A DNA stretch of 64,000 nucleotides from an uncultured Bacillota bacterium (lineage in GTDB: Bacteria > Bacillota > Clostridia > Lachnospirales > CAG-274), in NCBI GenBank assembly GCA_958426775.1, contig CATZZP010000005.1, positions 1-64,000 of the forward strand, written 5' to 3'. The notes below the pieces were generated by a model. It did not search any database. It was not told the DNA's origin and saw only the letters and a list, made by a program, of their open reading frames with translations. Position numbers and translations under genes: made by a program. Shown here one piece after another: positions 43,181 to 51,254 of this stretch (position 1 is its first letter; each line of letters starts with the position of its first letter).

Positions 43181-43579
43181 ATGAAGGAAGAACGTATTAT
43201 GATTTTGAAAATGGTTGATGAGGGTAAAATCAGTGCTGATGACGGTGTTAAGCTGTTAAAGGCTCTTTCAAGGTCTGCTGATGCGGAGGAAAAAATTTCA
43301 AAGGCGGCTAAACATATTAAAAATAAGGTATCTGATTTTGCCAAGGACGCAGAGCCTGTTGTTAAAAAGGCAGCTCACGATATTAAGGTGAAAAGCGGTG
43401 AGATGGCTGACGAAATAGGTGAAAAGATTAAGTCTAAAATTAATAAGTCAAAGGATAGCTGTGATTGTGAGGGTGACATTATACAGGTTGATGATGAAAG
43501 CTATGCCTTTGAGTATGATGAGGACGACGAGGATATAATTGATACAGAGCCTGAGGAAGAAGAACCTGCAAAGGAATAA
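43181..43579 (+). CDS. SHOCT-like domain protein with acidic tail
   Basis: A 132-residue protein. The first 30 residues (ERIMILKMVDEGKISADDGVKLL) match the short SHOCT-like oligomerisation helix found at the start of YvlB-type proteins. A Lys-rich helical middle (about 35-100) resembles apolipoprotein-like or YtxH-type helices, and the last 35 residues are nearly all Asp and Glu. A DSCDCEG motif holds two Cys. It lies 79 bp behind the NAD-kinase-like gene and may belong to that unit. GGAG precedes the ATG. Confidence 0.72.
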   Translation: MKEERIMILKMVDEGKISADDGVKLLKALSRSADAEEKISKAAKHIKNKVSDFAKDAEPVVKKAAHDIKVKSGEMADEIGEKIKSKINKSKDSCDCEGDIIQVDDESYAFEYDEDDEDIIDTEPEEEEPAKE

Positions 43580-43588
43580 AAGCTTTAA

Positions 43589-43617
43589 TTGACAATTATA
43601 TAAAAATGCAGTAAAAT
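43589..43617 (+). promoter_or_regulatory. Sigma-A promoter of lepB
   Basis: TTGACA (43589-43594), 17 bp, TAAAAT (43612-43617). A hairpin with a T run begins at about +1 (43620), so the leader of lepB starts with a terminator-like structure. Confidence 0.7.
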
Positions 43618-43619
43618 AA

Positions 43620-43658
43620 AAATCAGTATTTTCTTTATATAAGAGGATACTGATTTTT
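43620..43658 (+). terminator. Stem-loop with T run in the lepB leader
   Basis: AAATCAGTAT (43620-43629) pairs with ATACTGATTT (43647-43656), then T residues. It may terminate the upstream unit or act on the lepB transcript itself, because the promoter lies just before it. Confidence 0.65.
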
Positions 43659-43696
43659 GTGGGTTTTATACCCTTTCTTAAGGAGCGAATATATTA

Positions 43697-44311
43697 ATGG
43701 ACGAAGAATTAAAGGATGTTTCTGCTAAACAGGAGGAGGAAATAAATACAACTCCCCAACAGCAAGAGCCTGAAAAAACAAAAAAACAGGTTATTATAGA
43801 GGAAACCGTAAGCTGGATTAAAACCATAGCAGCGGCTTTGGTTATGGCGTGGTTTATTACAAACTTCCTTATTGTAAATGCACAGGTGCCCTCAGGCTCA
43901 ATGGAAAACACCGTTATGACAGGTGACAGACTTGTGGCAAACCGATTAAGCTATACTTTAAGCGACCCTGAAAGGTTTGATATAGTGGTATTTAAGTATC
44001 CTGATGATGAAAGCAAGCTTTATATTAAAAGAATAATAGGTATGCCGGGGGATAAGGTGGAAATACGTGATAATGAGGTTTACATTAACGACAGCACCGA
44101 GCCTTTGGAGGACTCCTTTATAAAGGAGCCTATGAACACCTTGGACGCTGTTTATTATGTGCCTGAGGGTCACTACTTTATGCTGGGTGATAACAGAAAT
44201 AACTCAAGCGACTCCAGATTTTGGAAGAATACCTATGTTGCAGAGGATAAAATTCTGGGTAAAGCAGTTTTCAAGTATTTTCCGTCATTGGAAATACTTA
44301 CTGATAAATAA
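43697..44311 (+). CDS. lepB: Signal peptidase I
   Basis: Membrane-bound serine protease that removes signal peptides from exported proteins, such as the two dockerin enzymes here. The 204-residue protein has an acidic cytoplasmic N-terminus (1-35), one membrane segment (about 43-60), the catalytic Ser68 in VPSGSMEN, the general base Lys111 in YIKRIIGMPGD, and LGDNRNNSSDSR near the C-terminus. AGGAG lies before the ATG. Followed after 21 bp by a DUF1858 gene. Confidence 0.96.
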   Translation: MDEELKDVSAKQEEEINTTPQQQEPEKTKKQVIIEETVSWIKTIAAALVMAWFITNFLIVNAQVPSGSMENTVMTGDRLVANRLSYTLSDPERFDIVVFKYPDDESKLYIKRIIGMPGDKVEIRDNEVYINDSTEPLEDSFIKEPMNTLDAVYYVPEGHYFMLGDNRNNSSDSRFWKNTYVAEDKILGKAVFKYFPSLEILTDK

Positions 44312-44332
44312 TGTTATTTAAGGAGGATTAAA

Positions 44333-44539
44333 ATGGCAGCTCAAGTTACAAAGGATATGATTATTGCTGAGCTTATCAACATTGATAAGGGTATTATTGT
44401 TATACTTATGCAGGCAGGTATGCACTGTATAGGCTGTCCTTCATCTCAGGGCGAAACCTTAGAGGAGGCATGTATGGTACATGGCATGGACTGTGATGCC
44501 CTTGTTAAGGAAATTAACGACTATCTTGCAAATAAATAA
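44333..44539 (+). CDS. DUF1858 redox-disulfide domain protein
   Basis: A 68-residue protein that consists of a DUF1858 domain with MHCIGCPSS near residue 31; the CxxC pair and a later Cys form the hybrid-cluster-protein-associated redox-disulfide signature. It may bind a metal or exchange disulfides; no hybrid cluster gene is near. AAGGAGG precedes the ATG. Confidence 0.88.
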   Translation: MAAQVTKDMIIAELINIDKGIIVILMQAGMHCIGCPSSQGETLEEACMVHGMDCDALVKEINDYLANK

Positions 44540-44552
44540 TTACCAAACCATT

Positions 44553-44582
44553 AAGCCGTTACGTAATGTAACGGCTTTTTAT
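44553..44582 (+). terminator. Intrinsic terminator after DUF1858 gene
   Basis: AAGCCGTTAC (44553-44562) pairs with GTAACGGCTT (44568-44577), then T residues; it adjoins the end of the convergent HTH gene. Confidence 0.85.
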
Positions 44583-44584
44583 TA

Positions 44585-44794
44585 TTACTCATTTTCCTTA
44601 TCAAATATAAACAGGTCATTAGGCGTACATTCAAATATCTGGCATAAAGTATCCATAGTTTCATATCTTATGGATTTTGTGCGGTTGTTTACCATATTAT
44701 TAAAATTTTGGTAACTCATACCTAACTGCATATATAGCCAGTATTTTGTTTTTCCCTTTTTTTCAAGCAGCTCAAGTACATTTAGCTTAATCAT
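44585..44794 (-). CDS. XRE-type helix-turn-helix regulator
   Basis: A 69-residue Cro/C1-type DNA-binding protein (LNVLELLEKKGKTKYWLYMQ, the recognition helix in MSYQNFNNMVNN, and ETMDTLCQIFECTPNDLF). It is divergent from the membrane gene at 44970, whose consensus promoter lies in the shared gap, so control of the 44970-46310 pair is plausible. Confidence 0.85.
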   Translation of the reverse strand: MIKLNVLELLEKKGKTKYWLYMQLGMSYQNFNNMVNNRTKSIRYETMDTLCQIFECTPNDLFIFDKENE

Positions 44795-44905
44795 AAAAAA
44801 CCTCCAATATCATATGTTTTAATAAGATATTAATTCATAAGTTATTAAAAAATGTAGATTTTTACATTAGCTGATAAAAAAGTTAGATATTTTTGCCTAC
44901 AAATC

Positions 44906-44935
44906 TTGACATATCTTATATAAAAGTTATATAAT
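44906..44935 (+). promoter_or_regulatory. Sigma-A promoter of the 44970-46310 pair
   Basis: TTGACA (44906-44911), 18 bp, TATAAT (44930-44935), 35 bp before the ATG. Confidence 0.78.
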
Positions 44936-44969
44936 GTAAGCGTAAGATAAATACAAAGGAGGTTTTTTT

Positions 44970-45386
44970 ATGAACGCAAATGAAAAATCAAAGTATAAGG
45001 ACTTATTCAACACTAACAGAACAGTAAGCAACGGTATAAAATTGCAGAAATTGTCGGAAATTTTTAAAGTGGCAGGTCTTGTTATCTGTATAATTGTGTT
45101 GATTTCCGGTATTATCATGACTGTTAACGCAGAGGGGGTTGAGGCAAAGGTTCTGTGTATTATTGCAACCGTTTTTGTGGTGTACATTACCGGGTTTTTA
45201 TATTATCAAATCTCAGTTTTGTATGAGGCTTTAGGAGCTATTGTTACAAGCACCTATTTAACCAAGGACTATACTTCGGGAATAGGTAATCTTGTACTTG
45301 ATAAAATGTCAAGCAGTACGCCTGCTCAGTCAAGCTCTCAAGGTAGCAATACAACAAGCTACAATAATAACTTGCCTTCAATGTAA
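44970..45386 (+). CDS. Hypothetical two-TM membrane protein
   Basis: 138 residues with two hydrophobic segments (about 33-54 and 62-82) and a Ser/Gln/Asn-rich C-terminal tail that is probably disordered. No domain is recognised. AAAGGAGG precedes the ATG. The zinc-ribbon gene follows after 12 bp, so the two form an operon, perhaps controlled by the divergent HTH gene. Similar small proteins in host genomes sometimes carry RDD- or DUF-type labels, but I cannot place it. Confidence 0.72.
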   Translation: MNANEKSKYKDLFNTNRTVSNGIKLQKLSEIFKVAGLVICIIVLISGIIMTVNAEGVEAKVLCIIATVFVVYITGFLYYQISVLYEALGAIVTSTYLTKDYTSGIGNLVLDKMSSSTPAQSSSQGSNTTSYNNNLPSM

Positions 45387-45398
45387 AGGGGTGATTTT

Positions 45399-46310
45399 AT
45401 GGATAGATATAGCCTTGTAAAAAGCGGTAAACAAAATGAGTGGCTGTCAGGTTCTCCTGCAAGCGTTGACAAGTATAATATTTTAAAGGATAATTTTTTG
45501 GGAAAGTATGTAATTCAGCTTCAGTTTATATCCTTAAGTGATAAGCAGATAACTGCTCTGGAGGCGAATGTTTTTTGCTGCAATTCATCAGGTGAAACAA
45601 TAGATGTGGTATCAGCTTATTACGGCAACCTTTTATCTATAAGTAAGGGTACAAAATTCGGCTCAAAATCGCCTGTGGAAACCTCTCGGGGTTCTGATTT
45701 TTATTTTATAGATAATATTAAGGTTGTTATTACCAGGGTTGCCTTTGCAGACAATACAATGTGGGAAAACAAAGAGGGTGAAATAGGTATTCTTTTACCT
45801 GAGCAGAAAAGTGCGGAAGCATATTTCGGTGAGCTGTATTCCTATTTTAAGTCGGAAGCTGATAAAATAAAGGCTAAAAGCGATTATGTTCTTAATATAG
45901 GGCAGGGTTATTGGCAGTGTACCTGTGGTCAGGGTAATTCAGCAGACCAAATTAAATGCAGTTGCTGTAATGCTGATAAAAATGACCTTATCAGAATATC
46001 TGATAAAACCTATCTTGAAAATGCAAAAAACAAGGCAATACAGGACGACATGGATAGGCTAAGAAGAATACAAGAGATAAAAGCGGCAAACGAAAAGGCT
46101 GAATTAGAAAAACAAATGGCAAAAGAACAGCAGTATGCTGAATCTATGGAGCGACTTAAGCGGGAACAGCGAAAAGAGCTGAAAAAGAAAAGCATTAAGG
46201 CTTTTATAATTTTTGTTGTAATTGTTATTATCATAGCATTTCTCATAAGCAACAAGGACGCCCTTGCCTGTGAAAGCCTTATGTACAGCTTACCCTATAA
46301 CGTGTTTTAA
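45399..46310 (+). CDS. Zinc-ribbon, coiled-coil, tail-anchored membrane protein
   Basis: 303 residues. An N-terminal beta-rich domain (about 1-155) with no recognised relative, a short zinc ribbon (about 172-195; YWQCTCGQGNSADQIKCSCC, four Cys, RanBP2-like spacing), a charged coiled coil (about 200-265) and one hydrophobic segment near the C-terminus (about 267-287). The zinc ribbon would thus be cytoplasmic and tethered to the membrane. It is translated with the two-TM protein upstream. Function unknown. Confidence 0.72.
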   Translation: MDRYSLVKSGKQNEWLSGSPASVDKYNILKDNFLGKYVIQLQFISLSDKQITALEANVFCCNSSGETIDVVSAYYGNLLSISKGTKFGSKSPVETSRGSDFYFIDNIKVVITRVAFADNTMWENKEGEIGILLPEQKSAEAYFGELYSYFKSEADKIKAKSDYVLNIGQGYWQCTCGQGNSADQIKCSCCNADKNDLIRISDKTYLENAKNKAIQDDMDRLRRIQEIKAANEKAELEKQMAKEQQYAESMERLKREQRKELKKKSIKAFIIFVVIVIIIAFLISNKDALACESLMYSLPYNVF

Positions 46311-46357
46311 TATTTGGGGTTTTACGGAAGCATAAAATAAAGTATAATTAAAGATTT

Positions 46358-46395
46358 ATCTCTCAAGGTAATTTTACCTTGGGAGATTTTTTTAC
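46358..46395 (+). terminator. Intrinsic terminator before murA
   Basis: ATCTCTCAAGGTAA (from 46358) pairs with TTACCTTGGGAGAT across a two-base loop with one mismatch, followed by seven T. Confidence 0.82.
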
Positions 46396-46479
46396 ATAAG
46401 CATAAAATATTAAGCTTACTTTGTAACAAAACCTTAGCTATATTCATACTATGCACTATCAGCTTTCGGGAGGCATACT

Positions 46480-47730
46480 ATGGGTGAGTATATAGTAAGG
46501 GGAGGCAGAGCTTTAAGCGGAGAGGTTGTTGTAGGCGGTGCCAAAAATGCGGTATTGCCCATAATGGCGGCGGCAATTTTAACCCAAGGAGCTGTTCTTT
46601 ACAACTGTCCCAATTTACTTGACACAAGGGTTTGTATGGATATTTTAAGAAATTTAGGCTGCAGGGCTGACCTTTATTCCGGGGTTTTAACCATTGAACC
46701 ATACGGACTTAACAAATGTGAGGTTTCAAAAGAACTTTGCGGTAAAATGCGTTCCTCAATTATATTTTTGGGAGCCTTGGCAGGAGCATTGGGTGAGGCT
46801 GTAATCTACTGCCCAGGTGGCTGTGCCCTAGGCAAAAGACCTGTTGATATTCATCTAAAAGCCCTTTCTCTTATGGGTATGGAAATTACCGAAAAAGAGG
46901 ATAAAATAATTTGCAGAGGTAAACCCAAGGGTGCAGATATAAGCCTTAGCTATCCCAGTGTAGGTGCTACGGAAAATATAATCTGTACCGCCGTTAAGGC
47001 AAGAGGCACAACCATTATAAGAAACTGTGCAAGAGAGCCTGAAATTAAAAACCTTGCAGACTTTTTAAATTCTGCAGGGGCAAAAATCAAGGGTGCAGGC
47101 ACTTCCGAAATCACCATAGAGGGAGTAGACAGCCTTAACAGGTGTGAGTTTACCGTTATGGGTGACCGTATAGAGGCAGGTACCTTTATGTGTGCTGCCG
47201 CAATAACAGGGGGCGAGGTGTTTATAAGAGGCATTGAGCCTGAATATTTAACCTCTGTTACTAATGTAATAAGAAAAACAGGCTGTGTAGTAAAGGAAAG
47301 CAAAAATCTTATTTATGTAGACGCACCTAAAAGCCTTACTGCCGTAAATAAAATTATAACGGCACCTTATCCCGGCTTTCCTACGGATATGCAGCCACAG
47401 CTTACGGCGGTGCTTGCAAGGGCAAAGGGAGAAAGCCGCATTGAGGAAAATATATTTGAGGCAAGATACAAGCATACCCATGAGCTTAATAAAATGGGTG
47501 CGGATATAAATGTAGAAAAGGGTAAAAGCTTTAAAATAAAGGGCGTTGAAAGGCTTAGAGCAGCAAATGTTACTGCGGAGGATTTAAGGGGCGGTGCGGC
47601 ACTTATACTTGCCGCCCTGTATGCAGAGGGTGAAAGCAGAGTTAAAAATGCCTTTTATGTGCAAAGAGGCTATGAGGGACTTGAAGAAAAGCTGGGAGCA
47701 ATCGGGGCGGAAATAATGCTTTTGCCGTAA
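46480..47730 (+). CDS. murA: UDP-N-acetylglucosamine 1-carboxyvinyltransferase
   Basis: First committed step of peptidoglycan synthesis: transfers enolpyruvate from PEP to UDP-GlcNAc; target of fosfomycin. The 416-residue length is standard. The catalytic Cys115 is present in CPGGCALGKRPVDIHL, so fosfomycin sensitivity by this residue is expected. Other blocks: GGAKNAVLPIMAA, SVGATENI, GDRIEAGTFMCAAA and PYPGFPTDMQPQ. GGGAGG precedes the ATG. Followed by ftsQ and ftsZ, a normal cell-wall/division cluster order. Confidence 0.97.
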   Translation: MGEYIVRGGRALSGEVVVGGAKNAVLPIMAAAILTQGAVLYNCPNLLDTRVCMDILRNLGCRADLYSGVLTIEPYGLNKCEVSKELCGKMRSSIIFLGALAGALGEAVIYCPGGCALGKRPVDIHLKALSLMGMEITEKEDKIICRGKPKGADISLSYPSVGATENIICTAVKARGTTIIRNCAREPEIKNLADFLNSAGAKIKGAGTSEITIEGVDSLNRCEFTVMGDRIEAGTFMCAAAITGGEVFIRGIEPEYLTSVTNVIRKTGCVVKESKNLIYVDAPKSLTAVNKIITAPYPGFPTDMQPQLTAVLARAKGESRIEENIFEARYKHTHELNKMGADINVEKGKSFKIKGVERLRAANVTAEDLRGGAALILAALYAEGESRVKNAFYVQRGYEGLEEKLGAIGAEIMLLP

Positions 47731-47739
47731 TTTTTCATA

Positions 47740-47768
47740 TTGACATTAAGGTGCTAAACCGATATTAT
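47740..47768 (+). promoter_or_regulatory. Sigma-A promoter of ftsQ
   Basis: TTGACA (47740-47745), 17 bp, TATTAT (47763-47768). A CTTTAG-TTAG-CTAAAG hairpin lies in the leader at about 47792-47807. Confidence 0.72.
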
Positions 47769-47835
47769 ATAAAAAAGAGATAGTTTTATGCTTTAGTTAG
47801 CTAAAGAGGGTATATTTTTCGGGACGGTGCTTTAA

Positions 47836-48543
47836 ATGAAAAAAATCCTATCTTTTATATTTTGGACTATAGTTACTTTAGCCATAGTTTTTGTGGCATT
47901 ATGCTTTTTTCCTTATTTCAGCATAGGTGAGGTAAAGGTAAACGGCATTGACGGTCTTAGTCGGGAGCAGGTTATAAAAATATGCAATCTTGATAAAAGC
48001 CATAATATCTTTGCCTTTAATACCTTTAAGGCGGAAAAGGCACTTAAGGAAAATCCTTATGTCAAGGACGTAAGCTTTAAAAAATCTTATCCCCATACCC
48101 TTGTAATCAACATTGAGGAGTACAAGGTAAGGGGTTACATACCTTATATGAATTCCTATCTGTATATTGACGGTGAGGGACGTGTTCTTGACTCAAGAGG
48201 TGATATGACAAAGCAGCTGCCTATTGTAACAGGTCTTGATTTTGACGGCTTTAAGGTGGGTCAGGTGCTGGATACGGACAACCCTCAGGCATATGTGGCA
48301 GTTAAGGAAATGGCAGGTCTTTTTTCAAGCTATGATATGCTGGGCAAGGTTATTAAAATGGATGTTTCCGATACGGATAATATACATCTTTATGTGGACA
48401 AGGTAGACGTAATATTCGGCAGCTTTGAGGGGGCTAACGATAAAATGGCAACCTTAAATGCAATCTTAAAGGATATGGATACCTCAACGGCAGGTGTATT
48501 GGATTTAACCATTTCAACGCCTACCTTTAAATATTTAAGCTGA
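47836..48543 (+). CDS. ftsQ: Cell division protein FtsQ/DivIB
   Basis: A 235-residue bitopic divisome protein: short cytoplasmic start, one membrane segment (about 5-27), then an extracellular POTRA domain (about 30-100; FSIGEVKVNGIDGLSREQV, NPYVKDVSFKKSYPHTLVI) and the FtsQ domain (about 110-230). It connects FtsZ-dependent divisome assembly with septal wall synthesis. The ribosome-binding site is weak. ftsZ follows 147 bp downstream with its own promoter. Confidence 0.93.
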   Translation: MKKILSFIFWTIVTLAIVFVALCFFPYFSIGEVKVNGIDGLSREQVIKICNLDKSHNIFAFNTFKAEKALKENPYVKDVSFKKSYPHTLVINIEEYKVRGYIPYMNSYLYIDGEGRVLDSRGDMTKQLPIVTGLDFDGFKVGQVLDTDNPQAYVAVKEMAGLFSSYDMLGKVIKMDVSDTDNIHLYVDKVDVIFGSFEGANDKMATLNAILKDMDTSTAGVLDLTISTPTFKYLS

Positions 48544-48578
48544 AAATTTAAAATATAGTAAAAAAATAAAATTTAGTA

Positions 48579-48607
48579 TTGAAAAATCTTTGAAAAACAG
48601 CTAATAT
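48579..48607 (+). promoter_or_regulatory. Sigma-A promoter of ftsZ
   Basis: TTGAAA (48579-48584), 17 bp, TAATAT (48602-48607), about 80 bp before the start codon. Confidence 0.72.
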
Positions 48608-48689
48608 ATAAGTAAGTATATTTTCATGTTTTTTAGTGTGCGATAATTGACTGTGAATACAGTTTTTTATAATCTAGGAGGGAATTAAA

Positions 48690-49889
48690 TTGATAGAGGT
48701 TTTAAACGAAAATAATGATTTGGCAAAAATCGTTGTCCTTGGTGTAGGCGGCGGCGGCAACAATGCTGTAAACCGTATGATAGCCGCAAACTCTGAGGGT
48801 ATAGAGTTTATTGCAATAAATACCGACCAAATGGCACTTAATAACTCACCTGCCGAAAGAAAAATTGCTATCGGCTCAGAGCTTACAAAGGGTCTGGGTG
48901 CAGGCGGTAAGCCTGAAGTAGGTCAGCAGGCGGCTGAGGAAACCGCAAAGGAAATTGCGGCTAACCTTGAGGGTGTTGATATGGTATTTATTACCGCAGG
49001 TATGGGCGGCGGTACAGGTACAGGTGCGGCACCCGTAATTGCAAGAATTGCAAAGGAAAAAGGCATTCTTACCGTTGCAACTGTTACAAAGCCCTTTGGC
49101 TTTGAGGGTAAAAAGCGTATGAAAAACGCTTTAGACGGTATTGAGGAACTGAGAAAGTACGTAGATACCCTTATTGTTATCCCTAACAATAAGCTTATTG
49201 ATATTGCCGATAAAAACACAACCGTAACAGAAGCCTTTGAGCTGGCAGACAGCGTGCTTCATCAGGGTGTAACAGGTATATCCGACCTTATTACAAAGCC
49301 CGGTATGATTAACGTTGACTTTGCCGATGTATGTACGGTTATGCGTAATCAGGGTCTTGCTCACTTTGGTATAGGCGAGGGAACTACAGTTGAGGAGGCG
49401 GCTCAGAAGGCTATCAACTCACCTCTTCTTGAAACCTCTATAGCAGGGGCTAAAAACCTTCTTATCAATGTGGCAGGTACAAGCAGTTTAAGTATTATAG
49501 ATGTTAATAATGCGGCAGACAGTATTGCCGAAATGATTGATGAGGACGCAGAAATTATCTTTGGTACAACTACAAATGATATGTTAGGTGACAAGGTAGT
49601 GGTAACAGTTGTTGCAACAGGTCTTATTGACGAAAATGCACCTAAGGTTGAGGAAGCTCCAAAGGAAACAGCGGCACAGCCTGCTCAGCAGACTTCAAGT
49701 GCTCAGAGTTTTATTAATTCTCTTCGCAATATGAGAGATGATGAGCCTGTTATAAGCAGACCTCACTTCAGTGATACACGTTCAAGGTCAAGCGAGCCTA
49801 TCAGCAACAGTGACGGTGAACCTGAGCGTGTGGGCATTGACCCTAAGAAAATCGATATTCCCGATTTCCTTAAAAACAGAATGAAATAA
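48690..49889 (+). CDS. ftsZ: Cell division protein FtsZ
   Basis: Tubulin-like GTPase that forms the Z ring. 399 residues: GTPase domain (about 10-200) with VLGVGGGGNNAVNRM and the tubulin signature GMGGGTGTGAAP, polymerisation domain (about 205-315), Gln/Ala-rich variable linker (about 320-385) and the conserved C-terminal peptide DIPDFLKNRMK that binds FtsA/SepF-type partners. The start codon is TTG (48690-48692), 7 nt after AGGAGGG; no in-frame ATG lies before the conserved core, so TTG is used. Confidence 0.98.
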   Translation: MIEVLNENNDLAKIVVLGVGGGGNNAVNRMIAANSEGIEFIAINTDQMALNNSPAERKIAIGSELTKGLGAGGKPEVGQQAAEETAKEIAANLEGVDMVFITAGMGGGTGTGAAPVIARIAKEKGILTVATVTKPFGFEGKKRMKNALDGIEELRKYVDTLIVIPNNKLIDIADKNTTVTEAFELADSVLHQGVTGISDLITKPGMINVDFADVCTVMRNQGLAHFGIGEGTTVEEAAQKAINSPLLETSIAGAKNLLINVAGTSSLSIIDVNNAADSIAEMIDEDAEIIFGTTTNDMLGDKVVVTVVATGLIDENAPKVEEAPKETAAQPAQQTSSAQSFINSLRNMRDDEPVISRPHFSDTRSRSSEPISNSDGEPERVGIDPKKIDIPDFLKNRMK

Positions 49890-49925
49890 TTAAGTCAACG
49901 TATATTATGGCTTGAAATAGTAAAT

Positions 49926-49962
49926 AATACCTTCCGTAAGGATTTATGGGAGGTATTTTTTT
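49926..49962 (+). terminator. ftsZ terminator that contains the ribosome-binding site of the next gene
   Basis: AATACCTTCC (49926-49935) pairs with GGGAGGTATT (49948-49957), followed by seven T that run into the ATG at 49963. The GGGAGG of the right arm is the only ribosome-binding site for the carboxypeptidase gene, so folding would hide it. Confidence 0.8.
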
Positions 49963-51117
49963 ATGTGGAAATTTATTAAAAGGCTTACGGCAATAAGTTT
50001 AGCTTTTTCTCTTAGTACGGTGCAGGTACAGGCAATGCCTGAAATCAGCGGAAAATCCGCAATACTTATGGAGCAGTCAACAGGTAAGATACTGTATGAA
50101 AAAAATGCTGATGAGGCTTTACCTCCTGCAAGCGTAACTAAAATAATGACCTTGCTTATTATTTATGATAGTGTAGCAAGCGGTAAAATAAAGTGGACCG
50201 ATACGGTAAGCGTATCAGAACACGCCGCAAGTATGGGTGGCTCTCAAATTTTCCTTGAACCGGGAGAAAAGCAGACCGTTGAGGCTTTAACAAAATCTAT
50301 TGCAATAGCTTCTGCAAACGACAGTGCCGTTGCTATGGCAGAATTTATAGGTGGCAGTGAGGAGGGCTTTGTAACCCTGATGAATGAAAGGGCAAAGGGC
50401 TTAGGTATGAAAACCGCCTCCTTTAAAAATGCTTGCGGACTTGATGCAGATGGACACCTTTTAAGTGCAAGGGATATTGCCCTTATGAGCAGGGAGCTTA
50501 TGCTGAAGTATCCTGAGGTTACAAAATATACAACAACCTGGCAGGACACAATTACCCACACCACAAAAAAGGGTGAAACGGAGTTTGGCTTAACTAACAC
50601 CAACAAGCTTATAAAGCAGTATAATAACGCTACAGGCTTAAAAACAGGCTCAACAGGCAAAGCACTTTATTGCCTTTCAGGCACGGCAACAAGGGATAAT
50701 ATGGATTTGATTGCGGTTGTTATGGCGGCTCCCGACCCTAAAGTACGCTTCAAAGAGGTAATGAGTCTTTTAGATTACGGCTTTGCTAACTACGAAATTA
50801 AGCAGGGTGAAGCTGAGGGTACGGTAAAAGGACAGGTACAGGTAAGCAAGGGCAAAAAGGATACGGTTGATGCAGTAATAAAGGGTCAGGTTAAGGTGTT
50901 GACACAAAAGGGTAAGGGCAGCGAGCTTGAAAGCAAGGCGGAGCTTTGTGAGGGTGTAAATGCTCCTGTTAAAAAGGGCGATAAGCTGGGTACTCTTATT
51001 TACTACAGTGACGGAAAAGAGGTAGGTCGCTGTGACCTTGTTGCCTCTGAGGAAATTGCAAAGGCAGGTCTTGGTCACAATATAAAAAGGCTTATTATTA
51101 ACTGGTTGCAGGGCTGA
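49963..51117 (+). CDS. D-alanyl-D-alanine carboxypeptidase (DacF/PBP5 type)
   Basis: Exported penicillin-binding protein that trims the terminal D-Ala of peptidoglycan stem peptides. 384 residues: signal peptide (about 1-24), peptidase S11 domain with SVTK (Ser57, Lys60), SAN (117-119) and a KTGSTGKA box near 227, a beta-rich PBP5-type C-terminal domain (about 265-365), and a C-terminal amphipathic helix for membrane attachment. Its ribosome-binding site lies in the right arm of the ftsZ terminator. Confidence 0.95.
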   Translation: MWKFIKRLTAISLAFSLSTVQVQAMPEISGKSAILMEQSTGKILYEKNADEALPPASVTKIMTLLIIYDSVASGKIKWTDTVSVSEHAASMGGSQIFLEPGEKQTVEALTKSIAIASANDSAVAMAEFIGGSEEGFVTLMNERAKGLGMKTASFKNACGLDADGHLLSARDIALMSRELMLKYPEVTKYTTTWQDTITHTTKKGETEFGLTNTNKLIKQYNNATGLKTGSTGKALYCLSGTATRDNMDLIAVVMAAPDPKVRFKEVMSLLDYGFANYEIKQGEAEGTVKGQVQVSKGKKDTVDAVIKGQVKVLTQKGKGSELESKAELCEGVNAPVKKGDKLGTLIYYSDGKEVGRCDLVASEEIAKAGLGHNIKRLIINWLQG

Positions 51118-51148
51118 AATATCTTATAAATACAAAAAATTTGCTTTA

Positions 51149-51168
51149 ATAGGTATTTTAATACCTAT
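51149..51168 (+). terminator. Possible weak terminator after carboxypeptidase gene
   Basis: ATAGGTAT pairs with ATACCTAT around a TTTA loop, but no T run follows. It may instead be a protein-binding palindrome. Confidence 0.35.
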
Positions 51169-51217
51169 CATTGATGAAAGCTTAAACTAAAATAAGTTCA
51201 TCTCTTATGAAATTGGC

Positions 51218-51246
51218 TTGAATTTAATGTAGGTATATGATATAAT
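51218..51246 (+). promoter_or_regulatory. Sigma-A promoter of rnpB
   Basis: TTGAAT (51218-51223), 17 bp, TATAAT (51241-51246), with the RNA start about 9 bp further on. Confidence 0.78.
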
Positions 51247-51254
51247 TTTATATT

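Noticed and set aside
46950..47303. Antisense frame inside murA, with similar frames inside UPF0210 and ftsZ
   Set aside because: They mirror strongly biased codons of the real genes and have no independent signals.
51149..51168. Palindrome as a firm terminator for the carboxypeptidase gene
   Set aside because: No T tract follows; listed only as a low-confidence feature.
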